A stretch of 9,287 bases of DNA from Lachnospiraceae bacterium UBA1721 (GTDB lineage Bacteria; Bacillota; Clostridia; Lachnospirales; Lachnospiraceae). Both the position numbers and the translations under genes were made by a program. Shown piece by piece: positions 1 through 6,651 of the stretch; the stretch's first letter is position 1; each line of letters opens with the position of its first letter. The stretch lies in contig DCIR01000048.1 of the NCBI GenBank assembly GCA_002317155.1, positions 1-9,287 of the forward strand, written 5' to 3'. The notes under the pieces were generated by a model. The model worked only from the letters and a program-made list of their open reading frames with translations. It did no database searches and was not told the origin of the DNA.

Positions 1-2
1 GT

Positions 3-95
3 TGCATTTACTCTGGAAATTTTGCCCAAATAGCCAAAATCGCCCAGAAAATTGAAATAGTAAGAGGTTTTTCAGTAAATTCGACAGTAGTTTGA
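3..95 (+). CDS. Possible 3' end of an upstream gene
   Basis: One frame is open from the window edge to a TGA at 93-95 and encodes about 30 residues ending VRGFSVNSTVV. The piece includes a QIAKIAQKIEIV stretch that would form a mixed hydrophobic and charged helix, and its codons (gcc, atc, cag) resemble those of the genes to the right. I recognise no family. A 30-codon open frame can arise by chance, so this may equally be non-coding. Confidence 0.25.
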   Translation, partial: CIYSGNFAQIAKIAQKIEIVRGFSVNSTVV

Positions 96-287
96 TAGGG
101 TAGACATTTTAGGTTCAAACTTGCTAATAATAAGTTCTTTCACGCTCTTCTTGGAGTCATGGCGGTCTCGCAACCTATACACGCATATAGACATCACAGA
201 CTTGGGTATGACGTTTGCGTACCATAGTATATACTGATTTTCAAGATACCTACATAAGGACACATTATATAGTGGTTTTAAAATAGT

Positions 288-320
288 CATACACACGACA
301 TTGACATTATCGTGTGTATG
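288..320. promoter_or_regulatory. Operator: perfect 11 bp inverted repeat over the -35
   Basis: CATACACACGA (288-298) and TCGTGTGTATG (310-320) are exact reverse complements separated by 11 bp. The -35 hexamer TTGACA sits in the centre and the right arm fills most of the promoter spacer, so a bound dimer or tetramer would block RNA polymerase. The first downstream gene starts with an RHH DNA-binding domain, which makes it the natural candidate for an autorepressor. The repeat is seen directly; the repressor assignment is inference. Confidence 0.75.
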
Positions 321-329
321 ATATATTAT
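301..329 (+). promoter_or_regulatory. Sigma-A-type promoter of the seven-gene run
   Basis: TTGACA (301-306) is followed after exactly 17 bp by TATTAT (324-329), one base from the consensus -10. Transcription would begin near 336. I see no comparably good promoter inside the tightly spaced genes from 393 to 5142, so this one probably serves all seven. Confidence 0.75.
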
Positions 330-392
330 GAGTGTAAGAAGTAAGTAACAAATGCATTTAATTAATATCAATTCAGAGGGAAGATTCGTTTT

Positions 393-1043
393 ATGACAAA
401 GAATTCAAGAACAAAATACAAGCAGGAATATTCAGATAAGAATTATGACCGTTACACGATCCTTTTTCCAAAAGGACAGAAGAGTATCTTCAAAAAGGCC
501 GCTGCCGCCACCGGAATGAGCCTCAATGAATTTATGATCGCCAATTCAAGGAAGAGTGCGGTGGATATAATTGCAAGTGAACTTGACAAGATCAGAAACT
601 TCGATTTCACAGAAAAAGCCACCCCTTGCCATACAGCAAATATTGTCTTCTATATCGACTGTACATCACCATCAGGATTCCCAAGAGAGCCCATAAGAAT
701 TGCAGTTGTTAATTTCGACACAGGAGCAATTCTTTACAGAGGAGAATTCAAGACATTCTACACAGAGGACAGTGATACGATAGATGGAGCAGACACACCC
801 ACAGCAGAGGATATCAGCCTTATAAAAGGCTACCTCAACTGCGAGAGCATCTTTACATACGACATTGACAGACTACATTCACTCACAGAAGCATGGGGGC
901 TCGAGATCAAACCCAACCACATCCAATCACTCAACCGAATTCCTCTGATGGAAGCTATCGGTATGAAAGATACTAAAGAAAGAGATGTAAGACCTTTCGA
1001 GATAGCACAGAAATTAAGAGATTACGCAATGAAAACACTTTAA
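393..1043 (+). CDS. RHH DNA-binding protein with degenerate DnaQ-like domain
   Basis: This 216-residue protein has two parts. Residues 20-63 fit a ribbon-helix-helix domain of the Arc/CopG type: a strand (RYTILFP), helix A from 27, the turn TGMS at 40-43, then helix B (SLNEFMIANSRKS). Residues 83-195 resemble a DEDD/DnaQ-type RNase H fold: VFYIDCTS in the first-strand position, a second strand IRIAVVNFDTGAIL, and FTYDIDRLHSL like the Exo II motif, followed by GL as in the family. The Exo I signature would be D-x-E but here is D89-x-T91, and I see no clear Exo III H-x4-D, so catalysis looks lost. It is the first gene behind a promoter with a matching inverted repeat, so autoregulation is likely. 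The RHH call is fairly secure; the exonuclease relationship is a fold-level guess from motifs. Confidence 0.7.
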   Translation: MTKNSRTKYKQEYSDKNYDRYTILFPKGQKSIFKKAAAATGMSLNEFMIANSRKSAVDIIASELDKIRNFDFTEKATPCHTANIVFYIDCTSPSGFPREPIRIAVVNFDTGAILYRGEFKTFYTEDSDTIDGADTPTAEDISLIKGYLNCESIFTYDIDRLHSLTEAWGLEIKPNHIQSLNRIPLMEAIGMKDTKERDVRPFEIAQKLRDYAMKTL

Positions 1044-1071
1044 GATAGCCACATATCTTAGGAGGATGGCT

Positions 1072-1947
1072 ATGAATACATACAATACCGATAAAAGAAT
1101 CAAAACCTACAAGTACATCATTTGGGGCATTGCTATCTTCCTTCTTGGATATTTTACTTACCTAATCCCGGGACGAATCGCCGTAAACGAAATGAGAGGT
1201 ACCACCTTTACATATAGTGAAGGTGATACACTTAAAGACCTTATCTCATTCTATGACAATGTACGGGAAAAAGGATACAAACAATGCGTAGTTAAAGACG
1301 CACCGGACGAGTTTATCAACATAGTCGACTACATAATCGATGGAACACCCGAATACTATGATATAACCCTCAGATATAATACATACGGTAACATTAATGT
1401 AGTGTATTTTATGGATATCTACAATGATAGTGAATACATCTGGAAAGAATGCAACAGATACGCCGATGAAATTATCTCAAAAATGCCGGAAGGATTAAGC
1501 GAACTGCAAAAAGCGGAATACCTTCACAACTACCTCTGCATAAACACAGATGCGGAAATGGGATATAAAGCTCACGACGAGGGAAATATAGATGGGCTTG
1601 GAATGTACAATGTATTTGCGAACGGATACTCTGTATGCTACGGATACTCACAGGCATTTGCATTCCTTCTTGATAAAGCCGGAATAGAAAACAATATCGT
1701 AGCAGCTGATTATGACGGAATGGGACATGCATGGAACAGCTATGTAATTGACGGCATCACATACTATGCTGATGTTACATGGGACGATTCGTGCCAGGAT
1801 GAGAATGGAAAATTCTACGACAATTCACTCGGACTATATTCTAATTACTGGCTCAACAAGACCTATGATGAATTTACGGATCACAAGTTCTGTGAGTACA
1901 CCTACCCTACACCCAGCAACAGCATTGAAATAGCACAAAAGGACTGA
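1072..1947 (+). CDS. Membrane-anchored transglutaminase-like protein
   Basis: The start is chosen at 1072. AGGAGG (1060-1065) directly abuts the ATG at 1066, leaving no spacer, while the in-frame ATG at 1072 lies 6 nt downstream, giving 291 residues. A basic N-terminus (KRIKTYK) precedes one hydrophobic segment at about 15-32, predicting a signal anchor with the rest outside the cell. The C-terminal half is a transglutaminase-like (TGc) papain fold: YSVCYGYSQAF with Cys189, GHAWN with His219, and YYADVTWDD with Asp234, in the canonical order and spacing. Such proteins act as cysteine proteases or crosslinkers, often at the cell wall; the substrate cannot be read here. It lies 28 nt after the RHH gene and 1 nt before the next gene. 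Its place beside a methylase and nuclease is odd and may mark a surface or envelope function of the mobile element. Confidence 0.8.
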   Translation: MNTYNTDKRIKTYKYIIWGIAIFLLGYFTYLIPGRIAVNEMRGTTFTYSEGDTLKDLISFYDNVREKGYKQCVVKDAPDEFINIVDYIIDGTPEYYDITLRYNTYGNINVVYFMDIYNDSEYIWKECNRYADEIISKMPEGLSELQKAEYLHNYLCINTDAEMGYKAHDEGNIDGLGMYNVFANGYSVCYGYSQAFAFLLDKAGIENNIVAADYDGMGHAWNSYVIDGITYYADVTWDDSCQDENGKFYDNSLGLYSNYWLNKTYDEFTDHKFCEYTYPTPSNSIEIAQKD

Positions 1948-1948
1948 T

Positions 1949-2275
1949 ATGGCAAAGATAATAGATTTCAAGAGTAGAAAAATAAGCCAAAGCGAGCTAA
2001 ATCTCCATTTGGTTGATGATTATTACATTATGGTTCCTGAACTCTCAGAACTGAGTGACAGACCGCTTGAGAGAGTTTTAAGGGACATAGACAAAGGTAT
2101 ACTGAAAGCCGATAAAATAAATGGAGACCTGCTTGTACCAATGGATATGGCAGAAGAATATATCGACAAGGCACTTAACAACAAGCTGATGCTCATTAGG
2201 GTATCAGCTATTGCTGTCATTATATTTCTCGCAGCAATAACAATAGGGGCAATTTTTATAGCAGGAAACATGTAA
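1949..2275 (+). CDS. Small membrane protein with excisionase-like N-terminus
   Basis: This 108-residue protein starts one base after the preceding stop, with AAAAGGA at 1937-1943 inside the upstream gene, so translation is probably coupled. Residues about 35-75 (RPLERVLRDIDKGILKADKI, then GDLLVPMDMAEEYI) resemble the MerR/Xis-type winged helix: a recognition helix, the KG-x-LKA-x-KI-x-G turn, a strand and a closing helix ending in EEYI. Residues 80-106 form one strongly hydrophobic helix at the C-terminus, preceded by a lysine. It would be a tail-anchored protein with the N-terminal domain in the cytoplasm. The resemblance to excisionase is from pattern only, and the domain may bind protein rather than DNA. 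It has no recognised family. Confidence 0.65.
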   Translation: MAKIIDFKSRKISQSELNLHLVDDYYIMVPELSELSDRPLERVLRDIDKGILKADKINGDLLVPMDMAEEYIDKALNNKLMLIRVSAIAVIIFLAAITIGAIFIAGNM

Positions 2276-2313
2276 AAACACACTAAAAACACTGTATATG
2301 AAAGGAGATAAAG

Positions 2314-3315
2314 ATGTCATCAAGGCACGAATATCTAAAAGAGGCAAAAGCAAACAAAAATGACGAATTTTGGACCCAATACAACGATATACAGAGAGAG
2401 ATGAACGCTTATATCGAGTACAATCCGAACACCTTCAGAGACAAAATAATCTTGTTACCCTGTGATGATCCGGAGTGGTCAAACTTTACAAGATTCTTCT
2501 TACAAAATTTTGAAGAATTAGGAATAAGAACACTAATTAGCACTTGCGTAAACTTTGAAGGGAAAGGAAAAAAAGCAATATTTAATAGAGATACCTTCGA
2601 TTTTGAATATATCGACTATGAAAATATTCCCTTCGAATATTTAGAAGGAAACGGAGATTTTCGAAGTGATGAAGTAACACAATTTCTTAAGATATGCGAT
2701 ATGGTTATTACCAACCCACCTTTCTCGCTCTTTAGAGAATTTATAAGTTGGATAAAAGAAGAGAACAAACAGTTTATGGTTATAGGTAATATAAATTGTA
2801 TAACTTACAAAGAGGTATTCCCTGAGATAATCAACAATAGTATGTGGTTGGGAAACGGCATGGGCAGATGGATTTCCGGTTTCATTGTTCCCGAAACATA
2901 CGAACTATACGGAACCGAAGCAGAGATAGATGAGTACGGCCAGAGAATAGTAGCGACAAATAACTGTCTATGGCTTACTAATATTGACAATGGAAGACGC
3001 CACACACCACTTCCCCTCATGACTGAAGCGGAAAACATTAAATTTAGCAGGCACAAAGAGGTGAAAGGAATAGGTTACAAGAAGTACGAGACATACGATG
3101 CAATCGAAGTACCCTTCACGGACGCAATACCATCCGATTACGATGGAATAATGGGCGTGCCAATAACCTTTCTCGACAAATACTGCCCGGAACAATTTGA
3201 GATACTAGGTAAATTTGACGGAGGAAGCGCAGATAATGAACTCGATCTTGCAAAACCTGTCATAGATGGTAAAGCACAATACAAAAGACTCGCCATCAGG
3301 AGGATAATTAAATGA
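2314..3315 (+). CDS. EcoRI-family adenine-specific DNA methyltransferase
   Basis: This is an N6-adenine DNA methyltransferase of the EcoRI methylase family, 333 residues against about 326 for the EcoRI enzyme, so complete. It shares landmarks along its whole length as I recall the EcoRI sequence: DEFWTQY (17-23), CDDPEWSNF (50-58), GDFRS (114-118), the catalytic motif IV NPPFSLFRE (134-142), IGNINCITYKEVF (157-169), GFIVPETYELYGTEA (189-203), NNCLWLTNID (216-225) and MGVPITFLDKY (280-290). The enzyme transfers methyl from S-adenosylmethionine to adenine. Whether it keeps GAATTC specificity is unknown. AAAGGAG (2301-2307) lies 6 nt before the ATG. Its stop overlaps the start of a DUF262-HNH nuclease, and no EcoRI-type endonuclease is present. 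It probably protects host DNA from that nuclease. Confidence 0.93.
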   Translation: MSSRHEYLKEAKANKNDEFWTQYNDIQREMNAYIEYNPNTFRDKIILLPCDDPEWSNFTRFFLQNFEELGIRTLISTCVNFEGKGKKAIFNRDTFDFEYIDYENIPFEYLEGNGDFRSDEVTQFLKICDMVITNPPFSLFREFISWIKEENKQFMVIGNINCITYKEVFPEIINNSMWLGNGMGRWISGFIVPETYELYGTEAEIDEYGQRIVATNNCLWLTNIDNGRRHTPLPLMTEAENIKFSRHKEVKGIGYKKYETYDAIEVPFTDAIPSDYDGIMGVPITFLDKYCPEQFEILGKFDGGSADNELDLAKPVIDGKAQYKRLAIRRIIK

Positions 3316-4475
3316 ATGTAACTCTTAGAACAGACTTCACAGTAGAACAGATTTGTAATGGTTTTATTTATAACGAGTTTGAAGGAAAAGGAATAAACGG
3401 ACTTGGCGGAAATCTCGTGATACAGCCGGAATACCAAAGAAACTACATCTATGCAGATAACAAGAGAGATGTAGGTGTCATAGAAAGTATTCTTTCCGGT
3501 TACCCCCTTGGCCTAATATATTTCAATAAGACTGGGGAGAACAGCTACGAAGTTCTCGATGGTCAGCAGAGAATAACATCCATTGGACGATATGTAACCA
3601 ATAAATTTGCCATAAAAGGAAAGAATAATATTCCCTACAACTTTAAGGGACTCCCAAAAGACAAGCAGCGAAAAATACTAGACACACGACTTACAGTATA
3701 TATATGTGAGGGTTCTGAGACCGAAATCAAAGAGTGGTTTGAGACAATTAATATTGTTGGTGTACCCCTTAACGAACAGGAATTGTTAAACGCAATATAC
3801 AGCGGTCCCTTTGTTACAGCCATGCGCAGTTCATTTAGTAACTCCAACAACCCAAACGTACAGAAATGGGGAGCATATATAAAGGGCTCTGCCAATAGGC
3901 AAGATATTCTTCGAACTGCCATCAAATGGGTTAGTAAAAATAAAATCAACGAATATATGAACGATAATCGTAACAACGGAGACATAACACCTGTTATAAG
4001 CTATTTTAATTCCGTTATCGATTGGGTATCATCAGTATTTCCAGACGTATATGACGATATGCAGGGATTAGAATGGGGTGACTTGTACGAAAAATACCAT
4101 TCACAATCTTATAATCCAAGTACCGTAGCAAACCAAGTTAAGGAACTTCAACAAGACTATTTCGTTAAGAACAAAAAGGGAATATACGAATATGTCCTTG
4201 GTGGTTGTATTGAAAAGAAGCTGCTTAACATAAGAATATTCGACGAACCCGCCAAGAAAACCATGTATGCAAGACAGACAGCTTACGCAGAAAGCAACAA
4301 TATATCTAACTGCCCCCTCTGTGCTATCAGCGAAGGCAATAACAGCAAGAAGATATGGAAGTCATCAGACATGGACGCCGACCATGTTACTGCCTGGAGT
4401 AAAGGAGGCTCTACTGATATAAGCAATGGACAGATGCTATGCAAGAGCCATAATAGAGCAAAGGGCAACTCGTAA
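3312..4475 (+). CDS. DUF262-HNH nuclease, candidate restriction partner
   Basis: The ATG overlaps the methylase stop (ATGA at 3312-3315), so the two are translationally coupled. In this 387-residue protein, residues 37-95 are a DUF262 domain with QPEYQRNYIY (38-47), IESILSGYPLGLIYFN (57-72) and the hallmark DGQQRITS (83-90). In GmrSD, SspE and BrxU relatives this domain binds and hydrolyses nucleotide and senses DNA modification. The C-terminus is an HNH nuclease in a zinc treble-clef: CPLC (334-337), DADH (355-358) with the general-base His358, Asn372, and CKSHN (377-381). All key residues are present. The usual partner domain in GmrSD and SspE is DUF1524, so a classical CxxC HNH here is a variant. 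The likely job is cutting incoming DNA, gated by the methylation state written by the neighbouring methylase. That partnership is inferred from overlap. Confidence 0.9.
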   Translation: MNVTLRTDFTVEQICNGFIYNEFEGKGINGLGGNLVIQPEYQRNYIYADNKRDVGVIESILSGYPLGLIYFNKTGENSYEVLDGQQRITSIGRYVTNKFAIKGKNNIPYNFKGLPKDKQRKILDTRLTVYICEGSETEIKEWFETINIVGVPLNEQELLNAIYSGPFVTAMRSSFSNSNNPNVQKWGAYIKGSANRQDILRTAIKWVSKNKINEYMNDNRNNGDITPVISYFNSVIDWVSSVFPDVYDDMQGLEWGDLYEKYHSQSYNPSTVANQVKELQQDYFVKNKKGIYEYVLGGCIEKKLLNIRIFDEPAKKTMYARQTAYAESNNISNCPLCAISEGNNSKKIWKSSDMDADHVTAWSKGGSTDISNGQMLCKSHNRAKGNS

Positions 4476-4513
4476 CGCAATATAGGTATAATTCTCAAAA
4501 AAGGAGATATGAA

Positions 4514-4813
4514 GTGATTAAAGTAACATTCTTACTCAACAATATGTTTTATAAGAATAAAGAAGAAGTAATTGAGGCAGAGGACGCTAACGATGTTATA
4601 GACAGATTCTGCCTTCAAGTACAGGACCTTAGCTGTCTTTTAAGACAGATTCCAGCAATGGGAACCAAGAAAGACCAAAAGGAATGCAAAAAACTCGAAG
4701 CTTTTATAGAGAAGTTTTACGCAAATGAACTTACAGATGATGACCTTAAAAGTTTTTCGCTCGAGATTAGCACAGGAACAATCAATGTTAAAGAAGTTGT
4801 AACAGCAGAGTAG
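4514..4813 (+). CDS. Small acidic protein of unknown function
   Basis: The start is the GTG at 4514, 7 nt after AAGGAG (4501-4506). The nearby ATG at 4509 reads ATG-AAG-TGA and cannot be used. The 99-residue product has a short hydrophobic beta-like start (MIKVTFLLNNMFY), an acidic middle (VIEAEDANDVIDRF), a helical region with two Cys (QVQDLSCLLRQI and later KECKKLEAFIEKFY), then an acidic tail. There is no signal peptide or membrane helix. It lies 38 nt after the nuclease on the same strand with no clear promoter of its own. I do not recognise the family. A role with the restriction pair, for example as a regulator or accessory subunit, is possible only by position. Confidence 0.7.
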   Translation: MIKVTFLLNNMFYKNKEEVIEAEDANDVIDRFCLQVQDLSCLLRQIPAMGTKKDQKECKKLEAFIEKFYANELTDDDLKSFSLEISTGTINVKEVVTAE

Positions 4814-4815
4814 AA

Positions 4816-4824
4816 GGGGGGGGG
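4816..4824 (+). repeat. Run of nine G forming the ribosome binding site
   Basis: Nine consecutive G residues lie between the stop of one small gene (4811-4813) and the ATG of the next (4831), and they supply its Shine-Dalgarno sequence (AAGGGGGGGGG, then 6 nt). Such a tract is rare in AT-rich DNA and prone to slipped-strand mispairing. Gain or loss of a base would shift the spacing between the AAGG part and the start codon and could tune translation. The tract is seen directly; any switching is inference. Confidence 0.8.
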
Positions 4825-4830
4825 ATTGCC

Positions 4831-5142
4831 ATGAAGAAAATTATTGGAATCAATTCGGCAGAATGGGGTATGGGAACCAACACCGCAACACAACTCACAG
4901 TAGTAGATGGAACAGACATCTACTATATCATTGAGTCAGAGGGTAACGGGTTTATGATAGGTAAATCTCATAAGGACGTTCTTAAAGCATTAAAGGAGGA
5001 GAGTGCTTTGGACTTTAGTCCCGAATATGATGAAATATTTGAAGACTATAAAGATACCATGACATCCGAAGATGCATCACTGTACAGGATTCTTAAATCT
5101 GTAAGCAACGAAACTAAATCATATTTTGGTTTAGAGGTGTAA
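4831..5142 (+). CDS. Small protein of unknown function
   Basis: This 103-residue protein starts at the ATG 6 nt after the G run. The N-terminal half looks strand-rich (KKIIGINS, TATQLTVVDG, DIYYIIESEG, GFMIG), followed by an acidic helical half (HKDVLKALKEE, then EYDEIFEDYKDTM). It is soluble, with no signal peptide, membrane helix or recognisable motif. It is the last intact gene of the seven-gene run, 17 nt after its neighbour. Sequence after its stop looks degenerate, so the operon may once have continued and been cut by the insertion sequence. Function unknown. Confidence 0.7.
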   Translation: MKKIIGINSAEWGMGTNTATQLTVVDGTDIYYIIESEGNGFMIGKSHKDVLKALKEESALDFSPEYDEIFEDYKDTMTSEDASLYRILKSVSNETKSYFGLEV

Positions 5143-5295
5143 AAAATATGATATGCATAGACTACGCAGACTACCCAAGGATGTAGTTGTCAAGATGATA
5201 ACGAAGAGAAAATAGCTGAAAGAACAAGGGCGGCATTCCTTTAGGTGCATATCGTGAGAAGGAAAAAGAAGAATAGATGTAGAAAAGGCAGTAGG
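5143..5295 (+). other. Degenerate sequence between operon and IS end
   Basis: About 150 bp with no intact gene. An ATG at 5149, preceded by GAGGTG, opens a frame of only 12 codons (MICIDYADYPRM). Another frame reads DDNEEKIAERTRAAFL before a TAG and continues as a very basic stretch (VRRKKKNRCRK). The pattern suits a small gene broken by frameshifts or truncated when the IS arrived, but each piece is short enough to be chance. Confidence 0.35.
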
Positions 5296-6650
5296 TGTGT
5301 AAACGGTATACTATTTTCCATAGCTAGCGGCATTTTATTTTCCACAGTTTCGGCATTTTATTTTCCACAGATCACGCCCCTGAGGATATACTTATTCTCG
5401 GAGGTGATAAGAAAGGTGAAAAACTGGATGATCTACGAGAAAATTCAAGAAATGAGACGAAACAAGTTAAACAAGTCTCAGACCAGCCGTCAGTTAGGTA
5501 TCGATTATAAGACTGTTCTGAAGTATTGGGATATGACACCTGATGAGTATGCTAATAAGCTTAAATCTTCTGGAAGTCGAAGCAGGAAATCTGATAAGTA
5601 TAAAGATTTCTCTTTAGAGTTGCTTAGGAAGTATCCCGATATTACTGCAGCTCAGATTTACGACCGCATCAAAGAAGAAACCAGATGCAACGACTTAGAT
5701 GTTAAGGAGCGCGCTTTTAGAAACTACATTTCTTCCCTTAGAGAAGAATACGAAATTAAGAAGCCGGAGCATTTCAGACAGTATGAAGCACTTGCAGATC
5801 CGCCGCTTGGCCATCAGGCACAGGTGGATATGGGCGAAATCATACTTGAGACAATAACTGGAAAACACAAAAAGATTTATGCCTTTGGAATGGTGTTATC
5901 CAACTCCAGATATAAGTTTATATACTGGATTGACCATCCATGGACAACTGCAGATTTTGTCGAGGCACACATAAAGGCCTTTACTTACTTTGGTGGCAGG
6001 CCTAAAGAAATCGTTTATGACCAGGACAAGGTGCTGGCTGTAAGCGAAAACTATGGGGATATCATATATACCGCAGGCTTCGAAAGCTATCATGATGCCA
6101 TTGGATTTGATATCTATCTGTGCAGAGGAGCCGACCCAGAAAGCAAAGGTCGTATAGAAAACGTTATAAAGTATGCGAAGCATGGATTTGCAGAGCACAG
6201 GATATTTGAAGATATAGACAGTTTCAATAAGGACTGCCTTGCATGGCTTGAACGAACTGGGAATCAAAAGGTTCACGAAACAACAAAAAAGATACCAGCT
6301 GAAGTATTCACCCTCGAAAAGGAATACTTGAAGCCAGTATCTGAATACAGTTTTATTAAATCTGTTAATGAAAGTATAGACTATCAGGTTCGTAAAGACA
6401 ACGTTGTTTTATATAAAAGCAATCGTTATCGTGTACCAAAAGGAACTTATAGTAAAGGTAAAAAGGTACATATCATACCTGACGGAAATGAAATCTCAAT
6501 AGTTGATACACTAACTGGAGAAGTATATGCTACTCACCCTTTATGCACAGGAAAGGGTGAACTGATTGGAACCTCATCCCATGAGGACAGAGATATGAGC
6601 CAGTCGGTTAAGGATTTAGATGCATCCGTCAAGGAACTGCTGGCAACATG
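5296..6650 (+). mobile_element. IS21-family element, left part only
   Basis: The left end lies near the TGTGT at 5296-5300 (IS21 elements usually begin TGT), followed by three tandem terminal repeats and istA. The element stops inside istA at about 6640-6650. The rest of istA, the istB ATPase helper gene and the right end are absent, and I find no inverted copy of the terminal repeats near the junction. It therefore cannot move by itself. Which event removed the right half (deletion or recombination with the toxin locus) cannot be told from the window, and without the right end the target-site duplication cannot be tested. Both boundaries are approximate. Confidence 0.8.
5304..5370 (+). repeat. 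Three tandem IS21 terminal repeats
   Basis: CGGCATTTTATTTTCCACAG occurs twice without change, at 5328-5347 and 5351-5370. A diverged copy at 5304-5323 matches 16 of 20 positions. The copies are spaced 24 and 23 bp apart, about two helical turns. Multiple repeats like this at the ends are typical of the IS21 family, where they are taken to be transposase binding sites. Confidence 0.85.
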
Positions 6651-6651
6651 A
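5416..6651 (+). pseudogene. istA: IS21-family transposase IstA, 3'-truncated
   Basis: The start is taken as the GTG at 5416, preceded by GGAGGTGAT (5400-5408); an ATG at 5428 is an alternative. The frame stays open back to 5245, but that part crosses the IS terminal repeats and is not coding. The 411-residue product has an N-terminal helix-turn-helix (SQTSRQLGIDYKTVLKYW, about residues 21-38) and a DDE integrase core: Asp138 in QVDMGE, Asp202 in VYDQDK and Glu248 in SKGRIEN, so the catalytic triad is intact. IstA proteins are normally around 500 residues. This one ends after SVKELLAT, just past the beta-rich domain, where the sequence turns into the toxin gene. With no istB partner it is probably inactive for transposition, though it could still bind the left-end repeats. 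Confidence 0.88.

Larger units (their letters stand above)
96..392 (+). other. Gene-free leader with promoter and operator at its right end
   Basis: No convincing gene is seen here on either strand. The long minus-strand open frame across 72-371 has no ribosome binding site that I can see, has an irregular composition and crosses a strong plus-strand promoter, so I treat it as chance. A 10 bp palindrome AGTATATACT lies at 226-235. The right-hand third holds the promoter and inverted repeat listed separately. The transcript would have an untranslated leader of about 55 nt, with GAGGG at 376-380 a rather long 12 nt before the ATG at 393. Confidence 0.6.

Noticed and set aside
72..371. 99-codon minus-strand open frame
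   Set aside because: It crosses the near-consensus plus-strand promoter and the inverted repeat, has no clear ribosome binding site and no recognisable domain.
2023..2292. Minus-strand open frame opposite the small membrane protein gene
   Set aside because: It is a serine/leucine/isoleucine-rich shadow of a well-supported coupled gene and has no ribosome binding site.
4487..4492. TATAAT ahead of the 4514 gene as a separate promoter
   Set aside because: The -10 is exact but no -35 resembling TTGACA is found at 16-18 bp and there is no extended -10 TG.
5304..5370. Short CRISPR-like array
   Set aside because: Repeats are 20 bp with only 3-4 bp between them and sit at an IS21 end directly before istA, so they are transposon terminal repeats.
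5245..5415. N-terminal extension of the istA frame
   Set aside because: It reads through the IS terminal repeats and lacks a ribosome binding site; GGAGGTGAT ahead of the GTG at 5416 is a better start and matches the usual IstA N-terminus.
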